Assembly (NCBI RefSeq): GCF_007273535.1
Contig: NZ_RIBP01000001.1
Coordinates: forward strand, 1,116,001-1,180,000
DNA from: Niallia circulans
Lineage (GTDB): Bacteria; Bacillota; Bacilli; Bacillales; Cytobacillaceae
Direction: 5' to 3'
Length of the DNA: 64,000 bases
Positions 40,933 to 49,803 of the stretch are shown piece after piece. Made by a program: the position numbers and the translations under genes. How positions within the stretch are numbered: position 1 is the first letter of the stretch; every line of letters begins with the position of its first letter. A model generated the notes under the pieces. The model was not told the origin of the DNA. It did no database searches and worked only from the letters and a program-made list of their open reading frames with translations.

Positions 40933-41949
40933 CTACACTTTCGCTTTAACTAATAAAAAGATGAAATATGGTGCACCGATTATACTTAGAATAATCCCAA
41001 CAGAAATCTCTGCAGGCGCGACAACACTTCTGCCGATAAAATCAGCTACTGTCAGGAGCAGCATACCGACAAGCCCACAAACCAGCAAGGAATGGCGGTG
41101 CTTTAAACCGACAAGAAGTCTTGCAATATGAGGACAAATAAGGCCAATAAATCCAATGCTTCCAGAAACAGAAACACAGGAGCTAACTAAAACGACTGCA
41201 CCTGCCATTAACAGCCATTTTTCTTTCTCGACCTGTATACCAAGCCCCTTCATCACATTTTCTTGCAGTCTAAATAAATCAAGCTTGAAGGCTTTAATGA
41301 TAATAAATGGCACGACAAGCAAAAACCAAGGCAGAATCGCAACAACATAAGTCCATGTAGCATTATAAATTGTTCCGTTGAGCCAAACTGTTGCCATTTC
41401 AAAATCCTGTGCTTTCATCTTCAAGGATAGAAACATTGAAAGAGAACCAAAACCTGTACTAATAGCAATCCCCGTTAAAAGCAGCCGCTGGGAGTCAAGG
41501 CCGGTAATTCGATTCCATGCTAACAGGAAAATAATACTTGCCGCAAATAACCCGCCGACCATTCCAATCAGCGGCATAAGCAGCTTCATCAACAACTGAT
41601 CTCCAGAAAAGGTGCCTTGAAAAAGGAGCATATATGCAACAATAAAGGCTCCTGCTCCACTGTTTATGCCGAGAATAGCTGGATCTGCCAGCCCGTTCTT
41701 TGTTATCCCCTGCAGGACTGCACCTCCAACTCCAAGTCCAAAGCCAATCAGTAAGGCAAGCACAAGTCTTGGCAGTCTTAATTCGAAAATAACTAAATCT
41801 ATATCCTCCTGTTGCTGCAAGCGGAAGATACTTTCAAAGAATTGTTTGAAGGTGATTGGATACACGCCATTTGTGATGCTGTAATACCCCGCTGCAAGTA
41901 TTAACGCAAGTAAGACAGCAACAATTATGTAAAATCTTTTATTAAACAC
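40933..41949 (-). CDS. FecCD-family siderophore ABC permease
   Basis: A 338-residue permease with about nine to ten helices. Family blocks are RLPRLVLALLIGFGLGVGGAVLQG (quoted as RLPRLVLALL and GGAVLQGITKNGLADP), the LGINSGAGAF segment and SGSIGFIGLICPHIARLLVG. Such subunits carry iron-siderophores through the membrane with a partner permease. The start overlaps the partner gene by 8 bp. Gene order points to a FeuB/FeuC-like pair. Confidence 0.93.
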   Translation of the reverse strand: MFNKRFYIIVAVLLALILAAGYYSITNGVYPITFKQFFESIFRLQQQEDIDLVIFELRLPRLVLALLIGFGLGVGGAVLQGITKNGLADPAILGINSGAGAFIVAYMLLFQGTFSGDQLLMKLLMPLIGMVGGLFAASIIFLLAWNRITGLDSQRLLLTGIAISTGFGSLSMFLSLKMKAQDFEMATVWLNGTIYNATWTYVVAILPWFLLVVPFIIIKAFKLDLFRLQENVMKGLGIQVEKEKWLLMAGAVVLVSSCVSVSGSIGFIGLICPHIARLLVGLKHRHSLLVCGLVGMLLLTVADFIGRSVVAPAEISVGIILSIIGAPYFIFLLVKAKV

Positions 41950-42952
41950 GTTGAGAGCCTCCTCCCTTCCGTTTGATTAAATAAAGAAAGAAAGGAACAC
42001 CGATGATGGATGTTATGATGCCAATAGGTGTTTCAAACGGATAGTTGACAAACCTGCTGATCACATCACAGAAAACCAAAAATACTCCTCCAAGTATGCC
42101 AGCACACGGGATAACTGCCCGATAGTCGCTGCCAACCAGATATCTCGTAATGTGGGGAATAATCAGTCCAATAAAGCCTATCTTTCCAACAAGCGCAACA
42201 GAAATTCCAGTCATTAAGCCGACAGCTGCCATTGAAAACAGCTGAATCCAGCGAGTTTCTTGCCCTAATCCTGTTGCCAAATCCTTGCCTAAGGATAGGA
42301 TTGTCACTGATTTGGACAAAAGAATGGCGATTATGATACCGATTATGCCAAATGGAATGACAAAGGTTAGTAAATTCAAATCAATTTGGTGAAGTCTCGC
42401 ATTGTACCAAAAGCTCATTGTTTGCGATACTTGAAAATAGGAGGCAAGACTTGAGGATACCCCGCTAAGAAATGTCCCAATGATAGTCCCGATAATTGCC
42501 AGCTTGACAGGCGAGTACCCGTTCTTAACGAAAGCTGCCAAGCCCATAACAAGGGCTACACCAAACAGAGAGCCTAAAAACGAAAGGCATAATAATTGAA
42601 AGGAAGACAAATTAGGCAAAAAAATAAACGAGATTGTAATAAAAAAGGCAGAGCCGTCTGTCACACCCATAATCGATGGTGACGCTAAGTAGTTTCTCGT
42701 AATCCCTTGCATTAACGCCCCTGATACTGCCAGCAATACCCCAATAAGCAAGGCGCCGACTGCTCTTGGTATTCTTGATGTCCTTACGATTGTCTGCTGC
42801 ATATTTTCTTGATCATAGTGAAAAATAGCCGCAAAAATATCTTTAAAACTCGTATCTGTTGCCCCATATCGAATCGATAGAAGGATTACTACTGCAAATA
42901 AGACTGGTGATAATAGGATAATTAAATAGGTTGCTAGTTTTTTATGATACAT
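41942..42952 (-). CDS. FecCD-family siderophore ABC permease
   Basis: A 336-residue permease, paralogous to its downstream neighbour. It shows RIPRAVGALLIGVLLAVSGA, MQGITRNYLASPSIMGVTDG and LVGKIGFIGLIIPHITRYLV. It should pair with the 40933-41949 product. No ATPase gene is in the locus; in B. subtilis the Feu permeases borrow the YusV ATPase encoded elsewhere, and the same is likely here. The gene starts 63 bp after the binding-protein stop, in the same Fur-controlled unit. Confidence 0.93.
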   Translation of the reverse strand: MYHKKLATYLIILLSPVLFAVVILLSIRYGATDTSFKDIFAAIFHYDQENMQQTIVRTSRIPRAVGALLIGVLLAVSGALMQGITRNYLASPSIMGVTDGSAFFITISFIFLPNLSSFQLLCLSFLGSLFGVALVMGLAAFVKNGYSPVKLAIIGTIIGTFLSGVSSSLASYFQVSQTMSFWYNARLHQIDLNLLTFVIPFGIIGIIIAILLSKSVTILSLGKDLATGLGQETRWIQLFSMAAVGLMTGISVALVGKIGFIGLIIPHITRYLVGSDYRAVIPCAGILGGVFLVFCDVISRFVNYPFETPIGIITSIIGVPFFLYLIKRKGGGSQRV

Positions 42953-43015
42953 ACCGATTCACCTTTATAAACAATTAGTACTTGTCCGGCAATTGCTGGA
43001 CAAGTACTTGTTATT

Positions 43016-43978
43016 TTACAGACCTAATTCCTTTTTAAATGCTGCAAGGAAATTTGTTTTGCTCCAAGCAGTACCGCCTGCTGCCATCGGATCAATGACA
43101 TTTTCATATACATGACCGTCTTTCACTGCATTTAAATTCTTCCAAATTGCATTGCTCTCTAAATCCTTCAATGCATCTTTATTTTCCTGATTTTCGGAAT
43201 CCTCAAATTGAACAAACAAATAATCAGGATTCATTTCTGCTAATTTTTCCAGGGAGATTTGCTCCTGTGCTTTAGCTGCTTTCACCTCTTCAGGAACAGT
43301 AAGACCTAAATCTGTGTAAAGAACAGGATTGAAATAAACACTTTCTGGATAAATAGTAATGCTGCCATTACGTACTCGGAACATCAGCACTTCCTTATCA
43401 CCTAGTTTTTCAGTAACTGCAGTTTTTGTCTCCTTCACATTTGCTTCATAATCAGCAATATACTTTTCTGCTTCCTCTGTTTTGTTCGTAATTTCTGCCA
43501 ACACAAGCAGATTATCCTTCCAATGTGTAGAAATATGAGAAATCGGAATCATTGGCGCAACTTTATTCAAGCTATCGGCAACATCTGCTTGGAACTTGCT
43601 CGTACCAAGAATAACATCAGGTTTTAATTGCAGTAATTTTTCTGTACTTGGCTGGAATTTATCACCAATTTCCTCTGCCTCTGACATAGAATCACCTAAA
43701 AAGGCCGGAAACTCGCCACCGGTTGCAACTGCCCCAACTGGTTTAACACCTAAAACTGCAGAATCCTCCATTGCTTCCTGACTTGCTGCAACAATTTTTG
43801 TACTGTTGCTTGGAATTTCATATTCTTTATCTAAGAAAGTAATCGTTTTTGTTGTATCAGCACTTGCCTCTTCTGACGCAGCTGCTTGTTCATCAGTGCT
43901 TGCAGATTCTTCTTTCCCGCAGGCTGCTGCTATAACTAGCAGTATTCCTAACATTATAATAAGTGCATATTTTCTCAC
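43016..43978 (-). CDS. Iron-siderophore binding lipoprotein (FeuA/FecB type)
   Basis: A 320-residue substrate-binding protein. A lipoprotein signal ends in LVIAAACG (Cys20), then comes an acidic Ser/Ala/Glu-rich linker to about residue 45. The two lobes carry TKIVAASQEAMEDSAVLGVKPVGA-type (quoted as TKIVAASQEA and VLGVKPVGAV) and LLQLKPDVILGTSKF segments, typical of class III binding proteins. It would deliver ferric siderophore to the two permeases. It is the first gene of the operon, with a Fur-like palindrome 28-54 bp upstream. Confidence 0.92.
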   Translation of the reverse strand: MRKYALIIMLGILLVIAAACGKEESASTDEQAAASEEASADTTKTITFLDKEYEIPSNSTKIVAASQEAMEDSAVLGVKPVGAVATGGEFPAFLGDSMSEAEEIGDKFQPSTEKLLQLKPDVILGTSKFQADVADSLNKVAPMIPISHISTHWKDNLLVLAEITNKTEEAEKYIADYEANVKETKTAVTEKLGDKEVLMFRVRNGSITIYPESVYFNPVLYTDLGLTVPEEVKAAKAQEQISLEKLAEMNPDYLFVQFEDSENQENKDALKDLESNAIWKNLNAVKDGHVYENVIDPMAAGGTAWSKTNFLAAFKKELGL

Positions 43979-44001
43979 GAGTATCTTCCCCTTTATATAG
44001 T

Positions 44002-44032
44002 CTAATTGATATTGATAACCACTATCAATTAG
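44002..44032. promoter_or_regulatory. Fur-box-like palindrome at the uptake operon
   Basis: CTAATTGATA and TATCAATTAG form a perfect 10-11-10 repeat. Inside it TGATAACCACTATCA resembles the Fur 7-1-7 box TGATAATNATTATCA with two mismatches. The segment 44006-44027 is almost repeated at 45717-45738. Confidence 0.7.
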
Positions 44033-44066
44033 GATTATACAAAACTATCTTTTATTGGAACATGGA

Positions 44067-45683
44067 TTATTTCCTCTCTTTTCCTTGGACTTTTTCCGTA
44101 ACCAACTCTACTAAATTATCAATAACCCGGATATGCGAGCTTGCAGAGCATTCATTCCACGGGTCTGATTGGATAAAATATACCTGCTGACATTTGACTG
44201 CCTCTATATTGTTCCACTCTGGCGATTTCCTTAGCTTCCTCCAATATTTTAGTGTGTCTTCATCCTGCCGTATATTCAGCAGAATAAAATCAGGCTGTAA
44301 TTTGATAATCTTAGCTAGCGTAACGCCCTCATTATGCTTCCATTGAACTCTAGCTTGAGATGAAGCAATCTGCAATTCTTCAAATATAACTTCAATAGCT
44401 GTTCTAGAGCGATTTAAATAAAAATTATCCTTGAAAAGGCTGATGACTAGTCCTTTCTTATCATTGAAATAGGGAGTTAATTGGACAGATGTACGCTCAA
44501 CATGCCTTTCATAGCTATCCATCCACTCCTTCGCTTCTTTTGTACAATTCAAAAACTCTGCAATTTGGAAAAACTGCTTTTTCCAATTGTCATTTTCCGA
44601 ATAATAAAAGACAGAAGCGATTTTTTTCAATTCTGCCTTTTCCTCTGCAGTTATATCCTGCTTCGCAATGATTAGATCTGGCTTTGCCTCTTGTAGCTTT
44701 GCAATGTTTTTTCCCCATTCCGTATGTTTTCGATATGACTCAAGGTGAAAGATAATATCATCTTTAAATTGTTCATAATAGTCAAGTGTCCATTTCGGAT
44801 GAATAGGTGCGGCATATGGAAGTATTTGCAGTGCAAGCAAATGTCCTGTTGTTGCAAAGTCATATGAGGCGATTTTCCGGTTTCGCTTCTCACGATATGC
44901 TGATGGAGATATACCGACAGCTTGTTTAAATTTTCTGCTCAAATAAAATTCATCTGCATAGCCAACAGAGCTGGCAATGATACGAATACTGTCCTTTGTC
45001 ATTAATAATAACTGCTTTGCCTTATTTACACGCAATCTTGTAATATAGTCGCTAACTGTACTACCATATTGTTTTTTAAACATTTCTGAGTAGTATTTCG
45101 GACTAAGCTCTGCCTGTTGTGCCAGCGTATCAATCTTTATCTTTTCATTGAAATGCATATCCATATATATTTTTGTTTCCTCGATTGCTAAGAGAGTATC
45201 ATTAGGTGTTACGTGCTTTTTATATGATAATAAATGAAAAAATATTTCATTTAGCTTTGCTTTTTGCAGGAAATGCAGGTGTGGAATTTCCTCTCCTTTA
45301 AGGCGGTATAAATCCTCTATTAAATTCACTATTACTTGTTGGAAAGGAAGCACTTGTTGCTGAATACATGCCAAGCTGTCTAAGCAGGGCTGAGCCTCAT
45401 CTTTCTTATCCTTTAAAAATACTTGAAAGGAAACAAGATAATAATCCACTTCACTAGCAAATGTTAGTTTATATGTACTGCCTGGCGGTATTAAAAGCAG
45501 CTGATGGCTTGCAAATTGCTTTACTTCTTTATTAATCGTAAATGTGCCCCTGCCAGCATGAATATATATTAATTCAAAATAAGAGGTGATTTTATTTTCC
45601 TTACTTTGCTTCTGAATACGATTAATACTGTTAAAATCTAGGTATGTTTTTTTCCAAATATTATTATTTTTTATGCTTGCCAC
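44067..45683 (-). CDS. AraC regulator fused to siderophore-binding domain, Btr-like
   Basis: 538 residues in three parts: an N-terminal cupin-like region (YFELIYIHAGRGTF), an AraC double helix-turn-helix at about 165-265 (IDTLAQQAELSPKYYSEMFKK and YADEFYLSRKFKQAVG, quoted in part), and a C-terminal FecB/TroA-like binding domain (about 280-530). This is the layout of B. subtilis Btr, which activates feuABC when it binds bacillibactin. The start is GTG 45683 with TGAGGA upstream. It lies next to the uptake operon and is divergent from an esterase gene with a shared Fur-like box. Confidence 0.92.
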   Translation of the reverse strand: MASIKNNNIWKKTYLDFNSINRIQKQSKENKITSYFELIYIHAGRGTFTINKEVKQFASHQLLLIPPGSTYKLTFASEVDYYLVSFQVFLKDKKDEAQPCLDSLACIQQQVLPFQQVIVNLIEDLYRLKGEEIPHLHFLQKAKLNEIFFHLLSYKKHVTPNDTLLAIEETKIYMDMHFNEKIKIDTLAQQAELSPKYYSEMFKKQYGSTVSDYITRLRVNKAKQLLLMTKDSIRIIASSVGYADEFYLSRKFKQAVGISPSAYREKRNRKIASYDFATTGHLLALQILPYAAPIHPKWTLDYYEQFKDDIIFHLESYRKHTEWGKNIAKLQEAKPDLIIAKQDITAEEKAELKKIASVFYYSENDNWKKQFFQIAEFLNCTKEAKEWMDSYERHVERTSVQLTPYFNDKKGLVISLFKDNFYLNRSRTAIEVIFEELQIASSQARVQWKHNEGVTLAKIIKLQPDFILLNIRQDEDTLKYWRKLRKSPEWNNIEAVKCQQVYFIQSDPWNECSASSHIRVIDNLVELVTEKVQGKERK

Positions 45684-45716
45684 TTGTTTTCCTCACCAGT
45701 TCCCTTTAAAATATGG

Positions 45717-45738
45717 TTGATATTGATAATCATTGTCA
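45717..45738. promoter_or_regulatory. Fur box between Btr-like gene and esterase gene
   Basis: It contains TGATAATCATTGTCA (45724-45738), one mismatch from the Fur 7-1-7 box. The 22-bp segment differs from 44006-44027 at three positions. Confidence 0.78.
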
Positions 45739-45803
45739 TTAATAATACCAAAATTTATCCAATTAATAAAGATAACCTATCAAATATGGAAATGGAGAAA
45801 ACT

Positions 45804-46619
45804 ATGCTAACAGAGCCATATGCTTTACCTCACACGGAAACCTGGTCTATCTGTTCACAAGAAATGAAGCGTATTTATAAAATATTTGTGTCTGTTCCTG
45901 ATTCACCGCCACCTGATGATGGCTTTCCGATTATGTATGTGTTAGACGGGAATTCTGTTTTTGCAAGTTTTACCGAAACGATGAATCTGCAAACAAGCAG
46001 AGCAGACATAACAGGCAAAAAACCGCATATTATTGTCGGCATCGGCTATGAAACAACTGGTCCATTTAATGACAATAGATATTATGACTTAACGTTTTCA
46101 CCAGACATTGATTTTTTATCGTATTACCCTATTGATAGAGAGCTGCCACAAGCGGGCGGCGGCGAGTACTTTCTGACGTTTATTGAAAAAGAATTGAAGC
46201 CGCAAATTGAACAAAAGTACGATGTCAATAAGGAGAAACAGGCGATTATCGGCCATTCTCTTGGTGGATTATTTGTCCTATCAACATTGTTCACATCGCC
46301 TTCGTCGTTTCAATATTATATTGCCAGCAGTCCTTCCATCCATTGGAATGAAGCGTTTCTGAACACAGCAAAGCAGCAGTTTTTGGCAAGCGAGATGAAA
46401 GCGAATCTGCTGATTACGAGCGGAGAATTGGAAAGAGATCATTTTTCACAAATGAACGAAAAAGCGAAAATGCTTAATGATGAGCTTCAAAAACATACTA
46501 CTGCCGTGTTTAAAAGTGAATTCCTCGAATTTCCCGGTGAAGATCATATGACTGTTCTTCCGCCGCTCATTAACAAATCGATACTTTTTGTTAATGATAT
46601 AAAAACGCAAATTAAATAA
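45804..46619 (+). CDS. Siderophore esterase, BesA-like
   Basis: A 271-residue alpha/beta hydrolase. Blocks are IFVSVPDSPPPDDGFPIMYVLDGNS (quoted as FPIMYVLDGN), PHIIVGIGYE, the nucleophile IGHSLGG and the terminal FPGEDHM histidine. It resembles BesA, the bacillibactin trilactone hydrolase, more closely than the esterase at 40189. ATG 45804 is used because GGAG lies six bases upstream; the frame is open from 45684 but that region holds the Fur box. Divergent from the Btr-like gene and iron-regulated by inference. Confidence 0.85.
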   Translation: MLTEPYALPHTETWSICSQEMKRIYKIFVSVPDSPPPDDGFPIMYVLDGNSVFASFTETMNLQTSRADITGKKPHIIVGIGYETTGPFNDNRYYDLTFSPDIDFLSYYPIDRELPQAGGGEYFLTFIEKELKPQIEQKYDVNKEKQAIIGHSLGGLFVLSTLFTSPSSFQYYIASSPSIHWNEAFLNTAKQQFLASEMKANLLITSGELERDHFSQMNEKAKMLNDELQKHTTAVFKSEFLEFPGEDHMTVLPPLINKSILFVNDIKTQIK

Positions 46620-47022
46620 CTGGGTTGATTTTGCTTGATGTGTATGATATGAGAAATAAGAAAGGCCAAGGAGCGGTAGCTCCTTGGCCTTGGCAATATA
46701 TTAGATTAGGAAGAAGAATCACCCTTGCGTTTGTGGCGTAGAGTGGTTTTTCTTTCTTTGCTCTTTTTCCTTTTGCCTTCTAAACGCCTTGTGTAATCCG
46801 CAGCAACTATGTAGTTTTCTTCTAATATACAAATATTTGTAGGTTTTTTTTATTTCAAGTTAACGCAGTAAATGAGCGTTAATTCTTCTTAAATTGCAAT
46901 CGAATAAATAAAAAAATACGTCAAAACCCATTCTCACCATGGCCTTTAACGTATATCAATATGATTACTTGTAGTTTTGTTATCCCTTGTTTATCCTTCT
47001 TCAAACGAGTACTTTTTTTAAT
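46620..47022. other. Intergenic region without a convincing gene
   Basis: A 403-bp gap. It contains a strong hairpin at 46662-46691. On the minus strand at about 46710-46840 there is an open frame ending in a Lys/Arg-rich tail (EGKRKKSKERKTTLRHKRKG), but no ATG, GTG or TTG precedes it within the frame, so I do not call it a gene. The rest is AT-rich with no visible structure. Confidence 0.5.
46662..46691. terminator. Perfect 13-bp hairpin after the BesA-like gene
   Basis: AAGGCCAAGGAGC-ggta-GCTCCTTGGCCTT. It lies 43 bp after the stop. No T tract follows on the plus strand, so termination would need help or the hairpin acts as a 3' stabiliser. Confidence 0.65.
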
Positions 47023-47892
47023 CTATTCAAAAAAACCCTCAATTTTTATTTGCTCCTCTTTGTTTAAAACAGAAATTGGTTCCCGACATATCCCTGCAGG
47101 TACATTTTGCTTTTCTAATATATACTTAATTGCTCGAAGTGTTCCTATCTCTGTTATAGTCTTCATATTAGGTGACAGTTTAGAGATCAACTCCTTTGCT
47201 TCATTAATATTACCAAACTTTATTTGTGCAACTATCTCATGTATTTCGTTAGGAAATACATTTCCCAAAACACTGGAAATACCATTAAAACCGAGTTCCG
47301 CATCTTCTACAATAGTTTGGTCTGATCCAGTTAATACAATAAATTCTGAACCGAGGTTTTCTTTTACTAGCTTTACAGTAGCTCGATCACCCGCTTCCTT
47401 TAATGCAATAATTTGAGGGAACTGTTTAACTAATTTAAGTAATGTATCCATATTTAAAGTAAACCCCGTTCTTGGAGGGTTATTATATAGCATAATTGGT
47501 AAAGAAGTATTTGAACAAATCCTTGCTGCATAATTGAAGGCTTCCTCTTGATTAATTCGAAGGTATGGGGGGAAACCTAACATAATTCCATTAAAACCAG
47601 CTTCTTCTGCTGCAATGGCCAATGCTATTGCATCTTTAGTTTGTACTGCTGCAACTCCTCCATAAAGTAGAAAATTATCTTGCGCCGCTTCTTTTACTTT
47701 ATTATATAAAGTCATACGTTCTTCTATAGTCATAGAATGCTGCTCTCCTGTAGATCCACTGATCAGTAAGGAGGGAACATTATTCTTTTTATAATAAAAA
47801 ATTAATGGCGGTATACTGGCTAGATTAAGCTGTCCTTCATAAGTAAACGGTGTTACCATAGCAACACTAAATTCAAGAAAAGGATTTTTCAT
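47023..47892 (-). CDS. DapA/N-acetylneuraminate lyase family aldolase
   Basis: A 289-residue class I aldolase-type barrel. The GSTGEQHSMTIEER block, catalytic tyrosine in MLYNNPPRTG and Schiff-base lysine in IIALKEAGDRA are all present. The family includes dihydrodipicolinate synthase, KDG aldolases and sialate lyases, and these cannot be separated here. The gene is divergent from a MocR/PdxR-type regulator, so it is more likely a specific catabolic or amino-acid-related enzyme than housekeeping DapA. The ribosome site is AAGGAG, eight bases before ATG. Confidence 0.88.
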   Translation of the reverse strand: MKNPFLEFSVAMVTPFTYEGQLNLASIPPLIFYYKKNNVPSLLISGSTGEQHSMTIEERMTLYNKVKEAAQDNFLLYGGVAAVQTKDAIALAIAAEEAGFNGIMLGFPPYLRINQEEAFNYAARICSNTSLPIMLYNNPPRTGFTLNMDTLLKLVKQFPQIIALKEAGDRATVKLVKENLGSEFIVLTGSDQTIVEDAELGFNGISSVLGNVFPNEIHEIVAQIKFGNINEAKELISKLSPNMKTITEIGTLRAIKYILEKQNVPAGICREPISVLNKEEQIKIEGFFE

Positions 47893-48084
47893 TTCAAAGT
47901 CTCCTTATATATTTTTCTTCACTGCTTCCGCCACTTAGTATAATATTTCTAAAAGTAACCTTAGTAAGATTTCTTTTTGCTTATATCCTTCAACCTATAA
48001 ATGGCTTCAAAAAGATTTTATACTGCAATGTGACATTAAAAAAGGTACAATTATGAACAAATAAACATGTCAAGGGTGGTATTA

Positions 48085-49461
48085 ATGAAAAATACTATTT
48101 TTGCTCTTAATGAAAACACACCGAAATATAAACAAATTTACGAGCAGTTTAAATTTTATATGGAGAATGGAAATATTTCCGTTAATGAACAGCTGCCATC
48201 TATTCGTCAGCTTGCTGACTCGCTTTCAGTAAGTAGAAATACTACGCTTAATGCTTATGAACAACTTTTGGCAGAAGGTTACATTCGTAGTGATGGACGT
48301 AAAGGATATTTTGTAAATGACTTAGATCCGCTTTTATATCAAAGTGCTAAAATGCCAATTAAGAGTGAGAAAAAAGAATTAAGAGATGCTTGCATTGATT
48401 TTCGAGCAGGAACCGTAGATCAAGAGCATTTCCCACTAAAAAATTGGAGAAGACTGACGAATCAAGTTCTAACCTTGCAACATACCTTTCAATATGGCGA
48501 TCCTTTTGGTGAGGAATGCTTACGTGAACAAATTGCAGCATATTTATTTCAGTCTCGTGGACTCAAAACAAATGCAAATAACATCATTATCAGCAGTGGC
48601 ACTCAGCAAATGTTAATTAATTTAGGGAAGATTTTGAGAGAGAATTTCTCTAGCTTTATTGTGGAAGATCCAGGCTATGTTGGTGCTAGAGAAGCTTTGA
48701 AGTTTCATGATTTCACATTGGAAACCGTACCAGTTTTTGAAACAGGTACAGATTTTTCTAACCTAAACCAGAAGAAATCACGACTAATTTATGTAACACC
48801 CTCTCACCAGAGTCCAATAGGCGTTAGTATGTCCATACAAGAAAGGTTGAAGCTTATAAATTGGGCCAGTGCTAGACAAGGATTTATTATTGAAGATGAT
48901 TATGATAGTGAATTCCGTTATACACAACAACCATTCCCAGCATTAGCTTCCATTGATTTAACCAGAGTCATTTACTTTGGGAACTTTTCGAAATCTTTTC
49001 TTCCTGGAATACGTATAAGTTATATGGTTCTTCCAGAATTATTAATAAACCAGTATAAAAAGCAATTTTCTCTTTTTGAATGCCCTACTTCGCTTCTTAA
49101 TCAGATTGCAATGGCCAAATTCATGAAAGATGGTGAATGGAATCGTCATCTTAAACGAATGCGTCTTGTTTATAAGCGGAAAATGAATTATATCGTTTCA
49201 GAATTAAAAAGTCAGTTCAAACAGACTATAACTATAATTGGTGAACAGTCTGGGCTTTTTGTTTTAGTTAAACTTCGTCTTAACCGCTCTGAAGAATGGT
49301 TAATAAACCAAGCTTCTTTATATGGAGTAGCAGTGTATCCAACCTCCATATACACGATAGAAAATCACATGAATGAGCCAACTATAAAGCTTGGATTTAG
49401 CAACCTGACATGTGAAGAAATTCAGTTAGGGGTTCAGCTTTTAAAAGAAGCTTGGACATAA
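48085..49461 (+). CDS. MocR/PdxR-type GntR-aminotransferase regulator
   Basis: 458 residues. An N-terminal GntR winged helix (YKQIYEQFKFYMENG, LPSIRQLADSLSVSRNTTLN) is fused to a class I aminotransferase-like domain with YVTPSHQSPIG, IIEDDYDSEFRY and the PLP-lysine in YFGNFSKSFLPG. Such proteins sense PLP or a PLP-amino acid adduct. The ATG at 48085 with AAGGGTGG before it is preferred over 48067. The divergent DapA-like gene is the likely target. Confidence 0.92.
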   Translation: MKNTIFALNENTPKYKQIYEQFKFYMENGNISVNEQLPSIRQLADSLSVSRNTTLNAYEQLLAEGYIRSDGRKGYFVNDLDPLLYQSAKMPIKSEKKELRDACIDFRAGTVDQEHFPLKNWRRLTNQVLTLQHTFQYGDPFGEECLREQIAAYLFQSRGLKTNANNIIISSGTQQMLINLGKILRENFSSFIVEDPGYVGAREALKFHDFTLETVPVFETGTDFSNLNQKKSRLIYVTPSHQSPIGVSMSIQERLKLINWASARQGFIIEDDYDSEFRYTQQPFPALASIDLTRVIYFGNFSKSFLPGIRISYMVLPELLINQYKKQFSLFECPTSLLNQIAMAKFMKDGEWNRHLKRMRLVYKRKMNYIVSELKSQFKQTITIIGEQSGLFVLVKLRLNRSEEWLINQASLYGVAVYPTSIYTIENHMNEPTIKLGFSNLTCEEIQLGVQLLKEAWT

Positions 49462-49467
49462 AAAAAC

Positions 49468-49512
49468 CGCGTAGTCGTTAGTAAATTTACTAACGCTTAC
49501 GTGGTTCTTTAT
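49468..49512 (+). terminator. Long imperfect terminator hairpin
   Basis: CCGCGTAGTCGTTAGTAAA pairs with TTTACTAACGCTTACGTGG with two internal mismatches, followed by TTCTTTATT. It starts 6 bp after the MocR-type gene. Confidence 0.75.
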
Positions 49513-49662
49513 TAAAGATAAGGGGAAATTAGTCAGTCGTTAAAATATCCAATAAATCAACACTTTTTAAATCCGCACTTCAACTCATCAATCAGGATAA
49601 AACCCCAAAACTACAATAAATAAAGCCAGACCCTAATAAGAGCCTGACTTTACAAGGAAACT

Positions 49663-49791
49663 GCCGTACCTAAGTTCGATAAAACTTGAGAGTTTAAGAA
49701 GGAAGGTATGGCATAGCCTTAAATCAATCGGGAAAGCTATCCATCTAACATTTTACAAGATACGAGAGTTAGAAGGAAGATGGATAATAGC
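49663..49791. ncRNA. Two adjacent, related stem-loops of unknown role
   Basis: Hairpin 1 pairs GCCGTACCT (49663-49671) with AGGTATGGC (49704-49712) and has an inner AAGTT/AACTT stem. Hairpin 2 pairs GCTATCCATCT-AAC with GTT-AG...AGATGG..ATAGC (49736-49791). Both 3' arms are preceded by a purine-rich bulge AGAAGGA. The two units look like diverged copies. They could be a small RNA, a terminator region for the minus-strand neighbour on the reverse complement, or a repeat remnant; I cannot tell which. Confidence 0.35.
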
Positions 49792-49803
49792 CCAATATGT
49801 ATT

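Larger units (their letters stand above)
49462..49803. other. Intergenic region with terminator and paired hairpins
   Basis: A 342-bp gap between convergent genes. It contains the regulator-gene terminator (49468-49512) and two related stem-loops (49663-49712 and 49736-49791). No ORF of note is seen. Confidence 0.6.

Noticed and set aside
46710..46840. Minus-strand open frame with a Lys/Arg-rich tail
   Set aside because: No ATG, GTG or TTG lies in the frame before the conserved-looking part, and no ribosome site is seen. It may be a gene remnant, but this cannot be shown.
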